Positions 36,911-47,813 of a stretch of DNA of 64,000 nucleotides are shown here, piece by piece. The notes beneath the pieces were generated by a model, which had not been told where the DNA came from, made no database searches, and saw only the letters and a program-made list of their open reading frames with translations. Every line of letters begins with the position of its first letter. Within the stretch, counting starts at the first letter, position 1. This DNA is from Pseudanabaena sp. lw0831. Its GTDB lineage: Bacteria > Cyanobacteriota > Cyanobacteriia > Pseudanabaenales > Pseudanabaenaceae. The stretch spans positions 53,610 through 117,609 of the forward strand of contig NZ_BBJB01000044.1 of the NCBI RefSeq assembly GCF_016584665.1, given 5' to 3'. The translations under genes and the position numbers were made by a program.

Positions 36911-36994
36911 TTGACTAGTACCTGTCACTCTCAACTTAACCAAAGACTTTTGTAACACACTCGGCTTAACACTCAACCAAACTTGATTGCGATC
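36911..36994. repeat. Duplicated 3' end of the S1-domain gene
   Basis: 84 bases matching 37692-37775 (the last 26 codons of the S1-like gene) at about 79 of 84 positions. Together with that gene it brackets the HigB-HigA pair as a direct repeat. Confidence 0.75.
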
Positions 36995-37013
36995 TTGTTA
37001 CTGAGATGATTAT

Positions 37014-37316
37014 CTAATGTAATGCTGTGATTGGGACTATTTGACGCAATATATCGCCTAAATTTCTTTTTGCTTCCATTAACTCGTAGGCATAATGTAA
37101 CCGCAAAAAATAACCATCCGACAACCCAAAATAGCGACATAACCGCAAATCAACATCCGCGGTCATAGGAGCCTTACCTTGAATAATTTGCTGCATACTC
37201 AAATATGGCAACCGCAAACTCTCAGCCAAACTATTTGCACTAATATCTAACTCTTCCAAAAACTCATATTGCAAGATTTCGCCAACATGGGGGTTACGCA
37301 GTAAAGTATCTTCCAT
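37014..37316 (-). CDS. higA: HigA-type antitoxin
   Basis: 100 aa. An XRE-type helix-turn-helix (EFLEELDISANSLAESLRLPYLSMQQIIQGK) with NPHVGEILQYEF at its start, as in HigA. C-terminal GLSDGYFLRLHYAYELMEAK. It follows higB by 11 bases, the reversed order (toxin first) typical of hig loci. Intact. It would bind the toxin and its own promoter. Confidence 0.85.
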   Translation of the reverse strand: MEDTLLRNPHVGEILQYEFLEELDISANSLAESLRLPYLSMQQIIQGKAPMTADVDLRLCRYFGLSDGYFLRLHYAYELMEAKRNLGDILRQIVPITALH

Positions 37317-37327
37317 TGCCTTTGCTC

Positions 37328-37609
37328 CTAATGATAATCAACTATCTCAACATCATAAGCATTTCCATTTTGCCAAACAAAACACAATCGCCACTGCTTA
37401 GTGATGCGAATGCTGTATTGTCCAATGCGATCGCCAACCAGTGCTTCTAAATGATTAGCAGGTGGTACGCGGAGATCTTCTAGATTAGCCGACACATCAA
37501 GTTGACGTAATTTGCGTAAAGCTCTTTCCTGTATATCAGATGGTAGCTTACGCGATCGCAAGCCTTGCCAAATCTTCTCGGTTTCTTTACAACCAAACGA
37601 AATAATCAT
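37328..37609 (-). CDS. higB: HigB/RelE-type toxin
   Basis: 93 aa. Motifs ETEKIWQGLRSRKLPSDIQ, LRVPPANHLEALVGDRIGQYSI and WRLCFVWQNGNAYDVEIVDYH are those of HigB, a ribosome-dependent mRNA endonuclease. Intact. Located between direct repeats (36911-36994 and 37692-37775), which suggests that the pair entered with a duplication. Confidence 0.85.
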   Translation of the reverse strand: MIISFGCKETEKIWQGLRSRKLPSDIQERALRKLRQLDVSANLEDLRVPPANHLEALVGDRIGQYSIRITKQWRLCFVWQNGNAYDVEIVDYH

Positions 37610-37685
37610 TTTTGTTTGTGGATATTCAGCCCTTAGCGATCAGTAACAGTTTTAAAATCGCCAGCATTTGCGATCGCTACAAAAT

Positions 37686-38006
37686 TTACACTTGACTAGC
37701 AACTGGCATTCTCAACTTAACCAAAGACTTTTGCAACACACTCGGCTTAACACTCAACCAAACTTGATTGCGATCGTCCTCAGTATAGCCAACCACCACC
37801 GCCCCCACAGGCGAACCAATCTCAGGATACATTTCTGGAATCATCGCCCCATTATCCAAAAAATCTGGAATCTGGATAATTCCCTTTACATTATCATCCC
37901 CAATATCAACAAACACCCCAAAAGGCGCATAAAATTCTACTTTTCCATAAATTAGCTTCCCAAGCTGATACTTAGTTTTGACTTGATTCCAAAATTGACT
38001 ATTCAT
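37686..38006 (-). CDS. S1-domain RNA-binding protein
   Basis: 106 aa, one S1 domain: KLIYGKVEFYAPFGVFVDIGDDNVKGIIQIPDF. Then PVGAVVVGYTEDDRNQVWLSVKP. Such small proteins bind RNA or ribosomes; no specific role is known. The last 26 codons are duplicated 780 bases away (36911-36994). Confidence 0.75.
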   Translation of the reverse strand: MNSQFWNQVKTKYQLGKLIYGKVEFYAPFGVFVDIGDDNVKGIIQIPDFLDNGAMIPEMYPEIGSPVGAVVVGYTEDDRNQVWLSVKPSVLQKSLVKLRMPVASQV

Positions 38007-38147
38007 TAGCTATTCTCGCTTTAACACTCTAGGGAACTGGTTTAAAGTTGGAAATAAATCATGAGGGATCGGTAACTCTATACGAACCGCCCTGATAAGT
38101 CCTCTCAAGCGATTTAAAAAGGCGATCGTATGTTTCTTGGTCAAGAT

Positions 38148-38705
38148 TTACCATGTAACAGGTTTAAAATCGTCATCATTTGCGATCGCCACACCATCAC
38201 CCGAAGGCTTAATCACAAACAAACCTTGACGATAAGCATAACGATCTATCCCCTCATTAATCTCAATTCCTGCCACAGCACCATAGGCTTTGAAGTTGCC
38301 ATAATGTGGAAAAGCATCTTTAAAGCGCGTTAACTTCTCAACAAACTCATCCACATCATCCTTTGATAAACGCGACTTACATTCCACTAACACCAGTTCT
38401 GTATCATCCACAGCCAGAATGTCAATCTCCATTGCAACCCCTTGGCGTTTAGTTCTGGCACGAGGATACACTTCTTTTACATCAATGCCTTTTTCTTGAA
38501 ATAGTCGCAAAACCGCAGGTTCAACTAACTCTTCGACAAAACGTCCCCATCTCGTTGTAAGTGCTTCAACAGCCTTACTAGTTCTATCAACTGTTTTTTC
38601 TAGCTTTACCATACGGCGATCAGCTTCAGCAGCACGGCGATCGTACTCCTCTTTAGAGGCTTGAAATAGCTTGTAGATGTCATCAATAGTTGCAGGGGTA
38701 CTCAT
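38148..38705 (-). CDS. DUF3782-type PD-(D/E)XK nuclease-family protein
   Basis: 185 aa. A coiled-coil N-terminus (about residues 1-50, DRRAAEADRRMVKLEKTVDR) and a nuclease-like core: EIDILAVDDTELVLVECKSRL supplies the D and ExK residues. Common in cyanobacteria, usually alone. A 31-codon frame (38059-38154) overlaps its stop, unsupported by any family. Confidence 0.75.
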   Translation of the reverse strand: MSTPATIDDIYKLFQASKEEYDRRAAEADRRMVKLEKTVDRTSKAVEALTTRWGRFVEELVEPAVLRLFQEKGIDVKEVYPRARTKRQGVAMEIDILAVDDTELVLVECKSRLSKDDVDEFVEKLTRFKDAFPHYGNFKAYGAVAGIEINEGIDRYAYRQGLFVIKPSGDGVAIANDDDFKPVTW

Positions 38706-38790
38706 AAACTTCGTATTTGTTCCATCAAATTTTCCATATCTAAATTATCACATAAAAAACAAGGGGCTTGCGCCCCCTGCCTCTTGTTAA

Positions 38791-41700
38791 TTAGCTGCCA
38801 CCGATACGGGCGACATCGCGGGAATTGGCTTCAAAGGCGGCGTTGAGGGCATCATCACCACTCAAACCATCTTCCAAGGCTTCCTTAATCGCTTGTAATA
38901 CTCGCTTGTAATCCTTGGGCATTACCTTCACGAATTTAGGAAGCATCGCATTCCAATCAGCGAGAACCTTCGCACCCTTAGCACTCTCTGTATAGTCAAC
39001 ATGCTGTTGAATCAACTGCTTCAGATCCTTGATTTCTTCGGGATCTTCGAGTTTCTCTAAGCCGACCATTGAAGTATTGCAACGGGTTGCGAAGTCGCCA
39101 GACTCATCGAGAATGTAGGCAATACCGCCACTCATACCAGCCGCGAAGTTCCGTCCTGTTAAGCCCAAGACCACGACCTTACCGCCAGTCATATATTCAC
39201 AACCATGATCGCCAATGCCTTCGACTACAGCATTTACGCCAGAGTTGCGTACTGCAAAGCGTTCGCCAGCAATACCACAAATGTAGACTTCGCCACTGGT
39301 TGCGCCGTAGAGTGCGACGTTACCTGCGATTACGTTCTCTTCCGCAACAAAAGTAGAAGCTTTGTCAGGATAGAGAATGATTTTGCCGCCGCTCAGACCT
39401 TTGCCGAGGTAGTCGTTGGTATCGCCTTCGAGTTCCATCGTCACACCAGAGGGAACGAATGCACCGAAGCTTTGACCAGCCGTACCTTGGAAATGTAGAT
39501 GCACGGTGTCATCGGGCAATCCTTCCCAATGACGCTTGGTGATTTCGTTGCCGAGAATCGTACCGACGGCACGATTGATATTCTTAATGGGAACTACTGC
39601 TTCGACGGGTTCGCCATCCACGATCGCAGCTTGACATAAATCTAATAACACATTCATGTCAAGGGATTTGTCCAAACCGTGATCTTGAGGGATTTGGCAA
39701 TAGCGACCGACATCTTCGCCAACTTCTGGTTGGTAGAGAATCTTCGAGAAGTCTAAGCCCTTGAGTTTCCAATGCTCGACTGCTTGCTTGGCTTCTAGAA
39801 CTTCAGTACGTCCGACCATTTCATCAAGGGTGCGGAAACCCAGTTTCGCCATCAGTTCGCGGACTTCCATCGCGATGAAGGTCATGAAGTTGACGGTGTG
39901 GGCAGGATCGCCTGTGAACTTGTCGCGCAGTTGGGGATCTTGGGTGGCGACACCAACGGGGCAGGTGTTGAGGTGGCAGACGCGCATCATGATACAGCCG
40001 AGGGTGACGAGGGGAGCCGTAGCAAAGCCGAACTCTTCGGCTCCTAGTAGAGCGGCGATGACAACATCACGCCCTGTTTTCATTTGTCCGTCGGTTTCCA
40101 CGACGATGCGGCTGCGGAGGTTGTTGAGAACGAGGGTTTGGTGGGTTTCGGCGAGTCCGAGTTCCCAAGGTAAGCCAGCGTGCTTGATCGAGGTTTGGGG
40201 TGATGCGCCTGTGCCGCCATCGTAGCCAGAGATGAGCACTACATCGGCGTGGGCTTTAGAAACTCCTGCGGCGATTGTGCCTACTCCCACTTCCGATACG
40301 AGCTTAACGCTGATACGGGCGGCGCGGTTGGCATTTTTAAGATCATGAATCAACTCAGCAAGGTCTTCGATGGAGTAGATATCATGGTGAGGTGGTGGTG
40401 AAATCAAGCCTACACCAGGGGTAGAGTGGCGGACTTTGGCAATCCAAGGATAGACCTTCTTCCCTGGAAGCTGACCGCCTTCCCCTGGTTTTGCGCCTTG
40501 AGCCATTTTGATTTGTAGCTCTTTCGCTTGGGAGAGATAGAGACTGGTGACACCGAAACGTCCAGAGGCAACCTGTTTGATGGCGCTATTTTTGGAATCG
40601 CCTTGTTCGTTTGTCCATGTGTAGCGATCGGGATCTTCACCACCTTCGCCTGTGTTGGACTTGCCGCCGATGCGATTCATGGCGATCGCCAGAGCTTCAT
40701 GGGCTTCCTTCGAGATCGAACCATAACTCATCGCCCCCGTTTTGAAGCGGCTCAAGATTGATTCAATCGGTTCCACTTCTTCAAGGGGAATCGACTTACG
40801 GGATTTGAAATCGAGTAAGCCGCGCAGGGTGAAATGCTGTTGATTTTGCTCATTTACCAAACTGGAATATTTCTTGAACAGTTCATAGTTGCCATCACGA
40901 ACCGCTTTTTGTAATGCGTGAATAGTTTCAGGGCTAAATAGGTGCGCTTCTCCATCTTTGCGCCATTGATAATCGCCGCCAACATCGAGGGTGTTGCCAC
41001 TAGCAGGGCGATTGGGGAAAGCGTGGGTATGACGAGCGATCGCTTCTTTGGCGATTACTTCCAAATCTGCGCCTTCGATGCGTGAGGCTGTCCAAGTGAA
41101 GTACTTCTTGATCACATCTTGATTCAAGCCAACGGCTTCAAAGATTTGAGCGCCGCGATAGCTCTGGATTGTGGAAATACCGATTTTGGAGGCAACCTTG
41201 GTTACGCCTTTGGTCGCCGACTTGATATAGTTCTTAACCGCAGTTTTGAAATCGACATTTACCAAGAGATGTTGATCGATCATGTCTTTGATGGTTTCAA
41301 AGGCAAGGTAAGGATTGATTGCGCCGCAACCATAGCCGATCAATAGGGCAAAATGATGCACTTCTCTAGGTTCGCCAGATTCGAGGACTAGACCGACCCT
41401 AGTACGGGTTCCCGTGCGGATGAGATGGTGATGTAAGCCTGATACAGCAAGTAAAGCTGGAATCGGTGCATTGTCGGAATTCACGCCGCGATCGCTAAGA
41501 ATCAAAATATTCACGTCATCTGCGATCGCCTGATCAGCTTTAGCACAAATTTGCGTAATCACTGCTTCTAATCCATTGACTCCATCTTTAGGATTGAACA
41601 AAGTAGAAAGAGTAACCGATTTAAAACCACCTTCGTTAATGTGCTTCAACTTCGCAAGTTCGGCATCACTGAGGATCGGAGTTTTTAACTCAATCAAGTG

Positions 41701-43380
41701 ACAGCTTTCTGGCTCAGGTTTTAAGAGATTTCGTTCTGCACCAATTGTGGTTTCGGCAGAAGTGATAATCTCTTCACGAATAGAGTCAATCGGTGGATTG
41801 GTTACCTGTGCAAATAACTGTTGAAAATAATCGTAGAGTAGTTTGGGACGATTGGAAAGAACTGCTAAAGGAGCATCATTACCCATCGCACCTACAGCTT
41901 CTACACCATCTCTTGCCATTGGTGTTAATAGCAAGCGCAGATCTTCAAAGGAATAGCCGAAGGCACTTTGTTTCTGAGTTAAAGGAATTGCTTCTGGTTC
42001 ACTAGCTACGCCATCTTTGAGATTGGCGATGTCCACCATATGCTGATTAATCCATTCACGATATGGATGTTCGGTCGCGATTTGATGCTTGATTTCTTCA
42101 TCAGCAACAATCCGCCCTTCTTCCATATTTACTAGGAACATCCTTCCTGGTTGCAAGCGACCTTTCGATTCAATCATTTCGGGTGCAATATTCAATACAC
42201 CTGCTTCCGATGCAAAGATCACTAAATCATCCCTAGTGACATAATAACGCGAAGGACGCAAGCCATTGCGATCTAATACTGCGCCGATCATCGTGCCATC
42301 GGTGAATGCGATTGAAGCAGGTCCATCCCAAGGTTCCATTAAGCAGGAATGATATTCGTAAAATGCTTTCTTCTCATCGCTCATCGCCTCATGAGCCGTC
42401 CAAGGCTCAGGAATCATCATCATCACCGCGTGAGGCAGCGATCGCCCTGCAAGTACAAGCAATTCCAAGGCATTATCAAAAATAGTGGAGTCGCTACCTT
42501 CGATGTTAATGACGGGCTTGATCTTGGAGATATCATCCCCAAACAAATCCGACTCAAACATCGACTGACGCGCAATCATCCAGTTAGTATTGCCGCGCAA
42601 AGTATTGATTTCGCCATTGTGAGCAATGTAGCGATAAGGGTGAGAGCGCTCCCAACTGGGGAAAGTATTCGTACTAAAGCGCGAGTGAACTAGCGCCAGA
42701 GCGCTCTCTAGATCGGGATCATGAAGTTCAGGATAATATTTACCAACCTGCGCCGTCATCAGCATTCCCTTATAGACCATCGTCCGACAGGAAAGGCTAG
42801 GGGGATACCAATAGGGATCGATCTTGGAAGTGCGAATTGCAGTATGAGCGAGTTTGCGAATTACAAATAACTTGCGATCGAAGGCAAGATCATCTGCTAG
42901 ATTTGGCGATCGCAAAATAAATACTTGCTGCATGAACGGCTCGCTCGATTGCGCTGTTGCTCCCAAGGAGGAATTATCGGTCGGGACATCGCGCCAACCG
43001 AGAACTTTTAAGCCTTCAGACTCAACCAACTTTTCAAAAGTTTGCCTACCATTTTTACGCGCTTCAGGATCTGGCGAAGCGTAAACCATGCCCACGCCAT
43101 ACTGACCGACCTCTGGCAAAGAAATATTTGCTGCTGTTGCCACTTTTACCAAAAACTTATGGGGGATCTGCATCAAAATCCCAGCACCGTCACCCGTATT
43201 TGTCTCGCAACCGCACGCGCCGCGATGTTCCAAGTTCTCCAAAATCGTCAGCCCTTGCTCAACGATCGCATGGGATTTCTTTCCTGATTTATGTACGATA
43301 AAGCCGACTCCACAAGCGTCGTGTTCAAACTGTGGATCGTACAAACCTTGTTTTACGGGTAGTGCGTTGCTATTCATCAT
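38791..43380 (-). CDS. gltB: Ferredoxin-dependent glutamate synthase (Fd-GOGAT)
   Basis: 1529 aa, the size of plastid-type Fd-GOGAT (also called gltS or glsF). The glutaminase nucleophile is Cys23 after a 22-residue propeptide (DACGVGF). The 3Fe-4S cysteines are in [15 protein letters not shown] near residue 1130. The C-terminal beta-helix ([12 protein letters not shown]) is present. It makes glutamate from glutamine and 2-oxoglutarate using photosynthetic ferredoxin. A putative NtcA site lies upstream. Single-gene unit. Confidence 0.95.
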   Translation of the reverse strand: MMNSNALPVKQGLYDPQFEHDACGVGFIVHKSGKKSHAIVEQGLTILENLEHRGACGCETNTGDGAGILMQIPHKFLVKVATAANISLPEVGQYGVGMVYASPDPEARKNGRQTFEKLVESEGLKVLGWRDVPTDNSSLGATAQSSEPFMQQVFILRSPNLADDLAFDRKLFVIRKLAHTAIRTSKIDPYWYPPSLSCRTMVYKGMLMTAQVGKYYPELHDPDLESALALVHSRFSTNTFPSWERSHPYRYIAHNGEINTLRGNTNWMIARQSMFESDLFGDDISKIKPVINIEGSDSTIFDNALELLVLAGRSLPHAVMMMIPEPWTAHEAMSDEKKAFYEYHSCLMEPWDGPASIAFTDGTMIGAVLDRNGLRPSRYYVTRDDLVIFASEAGVLNIAPEMIESKGRLQPGRMFLVNMEEGRIVADEEIKHQIATEHPYREWINQHMVDIANLKDGVASEPEAIPLTQKQSAFGYSFEDLRLLLTPMARDGVEAVGAMGNDAPLAVLSNRPKLLYDYFQQLFAQVTNPPIDSIREEIITSAETTIGAERNLLKPEPESCHLIELKTPILSDAELAKLKHINEGGFKSVTLSTLFNPKDGVNGLEAVITQICAKADQAIADDVNILILSDRGVNSDNAPIPALLAVSGLHHHLIRTGTRTRVGLVLESGEPREVHHFALLIGYGCGAINPYLAFETIKDMIDQHLLVNVDFKTAVKNYIKSATKGVTKVASKIGISTIQSYRGAQIFEAVGLNQDVIKKYFTWTASRIEGADLEVIAKEAIARHTHAFPNRPASGNTLDVGGDYQWRKDGEAHLFSPETIHALQKAVRDGNYELFKKYSSLVNEQNQQHFTLRGLLDFKSRKSIPLEEVEPIESILSRFKTGAMSYGSISKEAHEALAIAMNRIGGKSNTGEGGEDPDRYTWTNEQGDSKNSAIKQVASGRFGVTSLYLSQAKELQIKMAQGAKPGEGGQLPGKKVYPWIAKVRHSTPGVGLISPPPHHDIYSIEDLAELIHDLKNANRAARISVKLVSEVGVGTIAAGVSKAHADVVLISGYDGGTGASPQTSIKHAGLPWELGLAETHQTLVLNNLRSRIVVETDGQMKTGRDVVIAALLGAEEFGFATAPLVTLGCIMMRVCHLNTCPVGVATQDPQLRDKFTGDPAHTVNFMTFIAMEVRELMAKLGFRTLDEMVGRTEVLEAKQAVEHWKLKGLDFSKILYQPEVGEDVGRYCQIPQDHGLDKSLDMNVLLDLCQAAIVDGEPVEAVVPIKNINRAVGTILGNEITKRHWEGLPDDTVHLHFQGTAGQSFGAFVPSGVTMELEGDTNDYLGKGLSGGKIILYPDKASTFVAEENVIAGNVALYGATSGEVYICGIAGERFAVRNSGVNAVVEGIGDHGCEYMTGGKVVVLGLTGRNFAAGMSGGIAYILDESGDFATRCNTSMVGLEKLEDPEEIKDLKQLIQQHVDYTESAKGAKVLADWNAMLPKFVKVMPKDYKRVLQAIKEALEDGLSGDDALNAAFEANSRDVARIGGS

Positions 43381-43408
43381 GGACTGAAAGGGATGGTGTT
43401 AAAGAACT

Positions 43409-43450
43409 ATTATGTGAGCTTCATCGTAATCGGGTAGTTACGATCGCTAC
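43409..43450 (-). promoter_or_regulatory. Putative NtcA-dependent promoter of the GOGAT gene
   Basis: On the minus strand GTAGCGATCGTAAC (43437-43450) fits GTA-N8-TAC with one mismatch; 22 bases later is CATAAT (43409-43414), close to a -10 box. That spacing is the classical NtcA-activated arrangement. The rest of the 329-base gap shows nothing else. Confidence 0.4.
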
Positions 43451-43709
43451 CTTGGATTGTACTAATAAATTTATGCCTTAGGTAGGATGTTTTAAGGAAT
43501 TGATCATCTTTTGGGCAGATCCAGTGATGCTCAGAGCTGTTTTTGTTGCGCTTGTTACGAAACCAAACAAATTAAAGTTGTTTAAAACTACCTATGCGGA
43601 ATTGATTGATGCTGAGCAAATAAATCTGAGCAAATAGGCGCAGACACATACTTTTAATCGAGGATCGCTTTATTATGGGGATTGTCTAGCATTTTTACGC
43701 AGCTTTTGT

Positions 43710-46700
43710 ATGACTGATCCCATCAGTACAGATCACAAATCCCAACGCGATCGCCAGATGTCTCTCAAGATATTGCTGATTGTTCCTTTTGTGACGCAAG
43801 TGATTTTGGCGGTGGGTATCACAGGCTGGCTATCTGTACAGAACGGACGCGAAGCAACTCAAGAGCTAGCTCCCCAGATTGGACAAGAAGTAACCAACAC
43901 AATTGAAGCCCATGTGCGTGGCTACTTCGATGCACCTTTAGAAATTTTGCAAGCCCATGGAGCAATGGCAAGGGCAGGCTATTTAAATTTTGAGAATTTA
44001 AATAGTTTAGATAAGATATTTTGGCAACAGATGCGCCAAGCTCAAAGTTTATATTTTTTCTACGCAGCAAATCCACAAGGGCAATTTATCGGTGTTGAGC
44101 GTAGGGAAGGTAATGCTTTGGTATTACATCAATCTTTCTTGCAAAATTCATCAGCTTCCCTGCAAAAATTAATCTATCGATTAGATACTGTTGGAAAAAT
44201 CCTAAACCAGATTGAAGCGAATATTTACGATCCTCGCGATCGCCCTTGGTATAAAAGTGCTGTCAAGGCTCGTCAAGCAGTTTGGAGTCCGATTTATCTA
44301 TTTGTGGCGCGTCCAATTTTAGGGATTACAGCTTCTTTGCCGATTTATAGCGAATCTGGTAACTTACGCGGAGTCATTGCGATCGACTTGACCCTTTCTC
44401 AAATTGGTGACTTTCTACGACAACTAAAAATCTCCAAAACAGGACAAGCATTTATTCTCGAACCATCAGGAGAAATCGTCGCTACGTCAACTTCTGAAGC
44501 GCCTTATATTTCCATAGATAAAAAACAACAACGTATTCATGCTAATAAAAGTCAAAATCCTTTACTGCGATTAATTTTTCAAAATCTGCAACAAAAATAT
44601 CCTAATTCTGCTGATATTCCCAAGTATTTGCAAATCCAAATGGAATGGGAAGGTGCGACTCAATATGTACAGATTACGAGATTGCGAAACGATCAGGGGC
44701 TAGACTGGTTGATGATCGTGGCAGTGTCGGAACAAGACTTTCGCGATCGCATTAACATCAATACGCGCAACACAATTGTGTTATGTGCTTTAGCTTTTAT
44801 CTTAGCTAGTGTGACAGGCTTCTATACATCAAAGTGGATTGCAAAACCCGTAGAGAAACTAATCGATGCTTCGCATTTGCTAGCAAATCTCTCTGCCTCA
44901 GCCGATCTTGCTACTGGTCAGCCCTATAAACCCATTCAAACTGCGAATGTTCGAGAGCTATCAATTTTGGCTGATTCCTTTAATCAAATGGCTCAACAGT
45001 TGCAAATCTCTTTTACTGCGCTTGCCCAAAGTAAAGAAGAATTGGAAATTCGGGTAGAACAGCGTACTTCTGATTTGAAAACTAGTGAGACTAAATACCG
45101 TACCCTTGTAGAAGCGGCTAATTGCATCATTTTACGGAGAGATATTGCTGGCACAATTAAATTTATTAATGAATATGGTTTAACTTTCTTTGGATTTCGC
45201 AATCATGATGAGATGGTAGGCAAAAATATTAGTGGCACAATTATCAAAGATAGTGATGATACAACTATTACTGATTTGCTTAACTGGATGGGAAACAGCC
45301 CTAAGGTTCCCCAAGTTTCTATGTTTCAAGAAAGTCAAAACATTCGCAATGATGGAGAAGAAGTTTGGATATCTTGGGCAAACTGTCCAATTTTGGATGA
45401 TTCAGGGAGACTAGTAGAGGTTCTCTCGATTGGAATTGATATTACGGAAAGAAAGAAAATAGAGTCCACTCTTGAAGAGTTTGTGAGTTTACAAAAAGCT
45501 ACCTTTGAATCGATCGCTGATGGAGTAGTGGCAGTGGATCAGCTAGGTCATGTCAATAGTTACAATCAGCGATTTGTCGATATGTTCTTGCTATCTCCAG
45601 AGATTCTATCTACAAACGATGCTGATCTTAGATTGGAATTTCTATCGACAATGATGATTGATCCTCAAGACTTTATGCTGCGATCGCAAGAGTTCTATCG
45701 TCATCCTGAATATGAAAGTTATGATTTGTTAGAACTCATCGATGGCCGAGTATTGGAACGCTATTCCCGTCCACAGAGGATTGGCAATCAGATTATTGGG
45801 CGTGTATGGAGTTTCCAAGATATAACTGCTCGTGTGAGAGCAGAGCAAGCTCTCGAAGAACAAAAAACTTATTTGCGATTAATAATTGATAGTATTCCGC
45901 AACAAATTTTCTGGAAAGATACAAATCTGGTTTTCCGAGGCTGTAATAAGAATTGGGCGATGTCTGCTCAACTAGCAACCCCAGAAAGCGTAGTGGGCAA
46001 AACTGATTACGATCTAATTGGAAATCCTGAGTTAGCAAATATATTTCGCGCCCATGATCAGCAAATAATGGCATCGAATATTCCTGAAATGCATGTAATT
46101 CAGCGGAAGCTTAATCCAGACAAGTCGGGGAAATCAATATGGCTAGATATTAGTAAGTTGCCAATTATTGATGCAGAGGGCAAGACTATTGGTATTTTGG
46201 GTGTACTTGATGACGTTACCGAACGAAAACTTGCCGAGGAAGCACTTCATAGTGAGCAAGAAAAATCCGAGAAATTATTATTAAACATTTTGCCTAAAGC
46301 GATCGCTGATCGCCTTAAACAATTTCACGGAGTTATTGCCGATAGCTTCGAGTCAGTTACGGTTCTTTTTGCCGATCTGGTCAGCTTTACCAAAATGTCC
46401 TCAGAGCTTTCTCCTCAGGAGTTGGTCGATCTGCTTAATCTAATTTTTTCTAATTTTGATACCCTTTGCGAAACCTATGGATTGGAGAAAATCAAAACCA
46501 TCGGTGATGCCTATATGGTGGCAGGTGGTATCCCTCTCCCGACAGAAGATCATGCGGAGGCGATCGCAGCTATGGCATTAGATATGGTCGATAAAGTGGA
46601 TGAACTCCGCAAATTGACTGGTAAACCACTGCAAATCCGTATCGGTATTCATACTGGCGCTGTAATTGCAGGGGTAATTGGTACGCAAAAGTTTATTTAC

Positions 46701-46889
46701 GATCTCTGGGGTGATACGGTGAATGTGGCGAGTCGGATGGAGTCCCACAGCGAAGTTGGTAAAATTCAAGTGACTGCCGCCACCTATGAATTGCTCAAAC
46801 ATAAATTTGAGCTAGTCGCGCGTGGTGCGATCGAAGTCAAAGGCAAAGGGCTAATGCAAACTTATTGGCTCACCACTTCCTCAAAATAA
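43710..46889 (+). CDS. Membrane adenylate cyclase with Cache, HAMP and PAS domains
   Basis: 1059 aa. Order: membrane helix (about 20-42), extracytoplasmic Cache region with PWYKSAV and SLPIYSESGNLRGVIAID, second helix (about 353-376), HAMP, three PAS domains (about 465-880), then a class III cyclase domain (from about 885). FADLVSFTKMS supplies a metal-binding Asp, IKTIGDAYM the adenine-selecting Lys, and YDLWGDTVNVASRMES the matching Asp, so cAMP is the likely product. It senses an outside ligand and signals inside. Convergent with the pentapeptide gene. Confidence 0.85.
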   Translation: MTDPISTDHKSQRDRQMSLKILLIVPFVTQVILAVGITGWLSVQNGREATQELAPQIGQEVTNTIEAHVRGYFDAPLEILQAHGAMARAGYLNFENLNSLDKIFWQQMRQAQSLYFFYAANPQGQFIGVERREGNALVLHQSFLQNSSASLQKLIYRLDTVGKILNQIEANIYDPRDRPWYKSAVKARQAVWSPIYLFVARPILGITASLPIYSESGNLRGVIAIDLTLSQIGDFLRQLKISKTGQAFILEPSGEIVATSTSEAPYISIDKKQQRIHANKSQNPLLRLIFQNLQQKYPNSADIPKYLQIQMEWEGATQYVQITRLRNDQGLDWLMIVAVSEQDFRDRININTRNTIVLCALAFILASVTGFYTSKWIAKPVEKLIDASHLLANLSASADLATGQPYKPIQTANVRELSILADSFNQMAQQLQISFTALAQSKEELEIRVEQRTSDLKTSETKYRTLVEAANCIILRRDIAGTIKFINEYGLTFFGFRNHDEMVGKNISGTIIKDSDDTTITDLLNWMGNSPKVPQVSMFQESQNIRNDGEEVWISWANCPILDDSGRLVEVLSIGIDITERKKIESTLEEFVSLQKATFESIADGVVAVDQLGHVNSYNQRFVDMFLLSPEILSTNDADLRLEFLSTMMIDPQDFMLRSQEFYRHPEYESYDLLELIDGRVLERYSRPQRIGNQIIGRVWSFQDITARVRAEQALEEQKTYLRLIIDSIPQQIFWKDTNLVFRGCNKNWAMSAQLATPESVVGKTDYDLIGNPELANIFRAHDQQIMASNIPEMHVIQRKLNPDKSGKSIWLDISKLPIIDAEGKTIGILGVLDDVTERKLAEEALHSEQEKSEKLLLNILPKAIADRLKQFHGVIADSFESVTVLFADLVSFTKMSSELSPQELVDLLNLIFSNFDTLCETYGLEKIKTIGDAYMVAGGIPLPTEDHAEAIAAMALDMVDKVDELRKLTGKPLQIRIGIHTGAVIAGVIGTQKFIYDLWGDTVNVASRMESHSEVGKIQVTAATYELLKHKFELVARGAIEVKGKGLMQTYWLTTSSK

Positions 46890-46920
46890 AAAGGGTGCGC
46901 GAAGCGCACCCTTTTTATTT
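46884..46920. terminator. Bidirectional terminator, GCGC-GAA-GCGC tip
   Basis: 17-base perfect arms, A-run and T-run at the ends, overlapping both stop codons of convergent genes. Confidence 0.75.
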
Positions 46921-47424
46921 GCATTCTAAGGATGCCCTAGTGGCTACGCCAGTTTTTGAGTTAGTGCCTTTAGCTTTAGTGCATAGCCATTTACGCTGTC
47001 CACCATCCATGATCGCGTCAGTAAAATCTGCCCCATCAATATTCACAAAATCAAAAGTACTACGTAACAAAATTGTTTCCATTAGCAAAGCGTCACTGAG
47101 ATCGGCTTTAGCAAAATCAGCTTGATCTAGCAAACCACTTGAAAAGTTTGCTCCTTTGAGATTAGCGTTTCGTAAAATTGAGGCGCTAAATACAGCTCCG
47201 CGTACATCAGCATTCTCAAAGTTTGCCCCTTCCATGTTGGCATTGGCAAAACCTGAGCCAACCAGATCTCTTCCTGCAAAATCTCTGTTTTTTAACTGAG
47301 CATGGCTAAATGACAGGGCTTCTGCTTGAACATTAATTGGCGATGCCAGTAAATAAGCGATCGCAATTACTATGGCGATCGCCAAGCGTAAAAATTGCAT
47401 ATTTAAAAATTTAAAAAATGACAT
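46915..47424 (-). CDS. Secreted pentapeptide-repeat protein
   Basis: 169 aa. Signal-like hydrophobic start (LRLAIAIVIAIAYLLASPINVQA) and about 15 pentapeptide units (ANMEGANFENADVRGAVFSA) forming a right-handed beta-helix. The C-terminal DGGQRKWLCTKAKGTNSKTG with a Cys pair is typical of lumenal pentapeptide proteins. Function unknown. It may be a thylakoid lumen protein. Confidence 0.8.
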   Translation of the reverse strand: MSFFKFLNMQFLRLAIAIVIAIAYLLASPINVQAEALSFSHAQLKNRDFAGRDLVGSGFANANMEGANFENADVRGAVFSASILRNANLKGANFSSGLLDQADFAKADLSDALLMETILLRSTFDFVNIDGADFTDAIMDGGQRKWLCTKAKGTNSKTGVATRASLECK

Positions 47425-47465
47425 AGGAATAAATCTAAAGATAATGGCTTTATCTTAGCTCCTGC

Positions 47466-47518
47466 CAAAAGCAGGAAAGGCGATCGCTACATTGTAGCGA
47501 TCGCCTTTCCTGCTTTTG
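47466..47518. repeat. Palindrome containing two HIP1 words
   Basis: 24-base perfect arms (caaaagcaggaaaggcgatc...) around cattg; each arm contains GCGATCGC. Located between the pentapeptide gene and psaI. Confidence 0.75.
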
Positions 47519-47602
47519 AGAATGTGATAAAAAAAGATACGAAGAGCAAGTTAAAGATATTGAAAATAAGACTACCAAGAGCCTAGTTCCCAATTTTGTA
47601 AA

Positions 47603-47713
47603 TTAGTTCTCGATGTAGTTGAGAAGTAGACCCATGGTGGCGATCGGGAGGATTACACCAATGAGTGGTACGAAAATGAAAGAGACGTAGTAATGTGCGT
47701 AGTATCCAGTCAT
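47603..47713 (-). CDS. psaI: Photosystem I subunit VIII (PsaI)
   Basis: 36 aa single-span protein. SFIFVPLIGVILPIATMG is the conserved PsaI helix, and it ends LLLNYIEN. It lies 100 bases downstream of psaL on the same strand, the usual order. Together they stabilise PSI trimers. Not obvious to ORF callers because of its size. Confidence 0.9.
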   Translation of the reverse strand: MTGYYAHYYVSFIFVPLIGVILPIATMGLLLNYIEN

Positions 47714-47813
47714 GGTCGTGGGTTTCCTTGAATTAAGATATAAATTTTTGAGGATTTGATTTAGCTTAAATTAATGTGACTTGGGGCTGAAGTTAACAAC
47801 ACCAAAAACAAAT

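Noticed and set aside
38059..38154. 31-codon minus-strand frame overlapping the DUF3782 stop
   Set aside because: No family pattern; the coupling-like overlap alone is weak.
38791..43380. Many long plus-strand frames within the GOGAT gene
   Set aside because: Shadows caused by codon bias of the long minus-strand gene.
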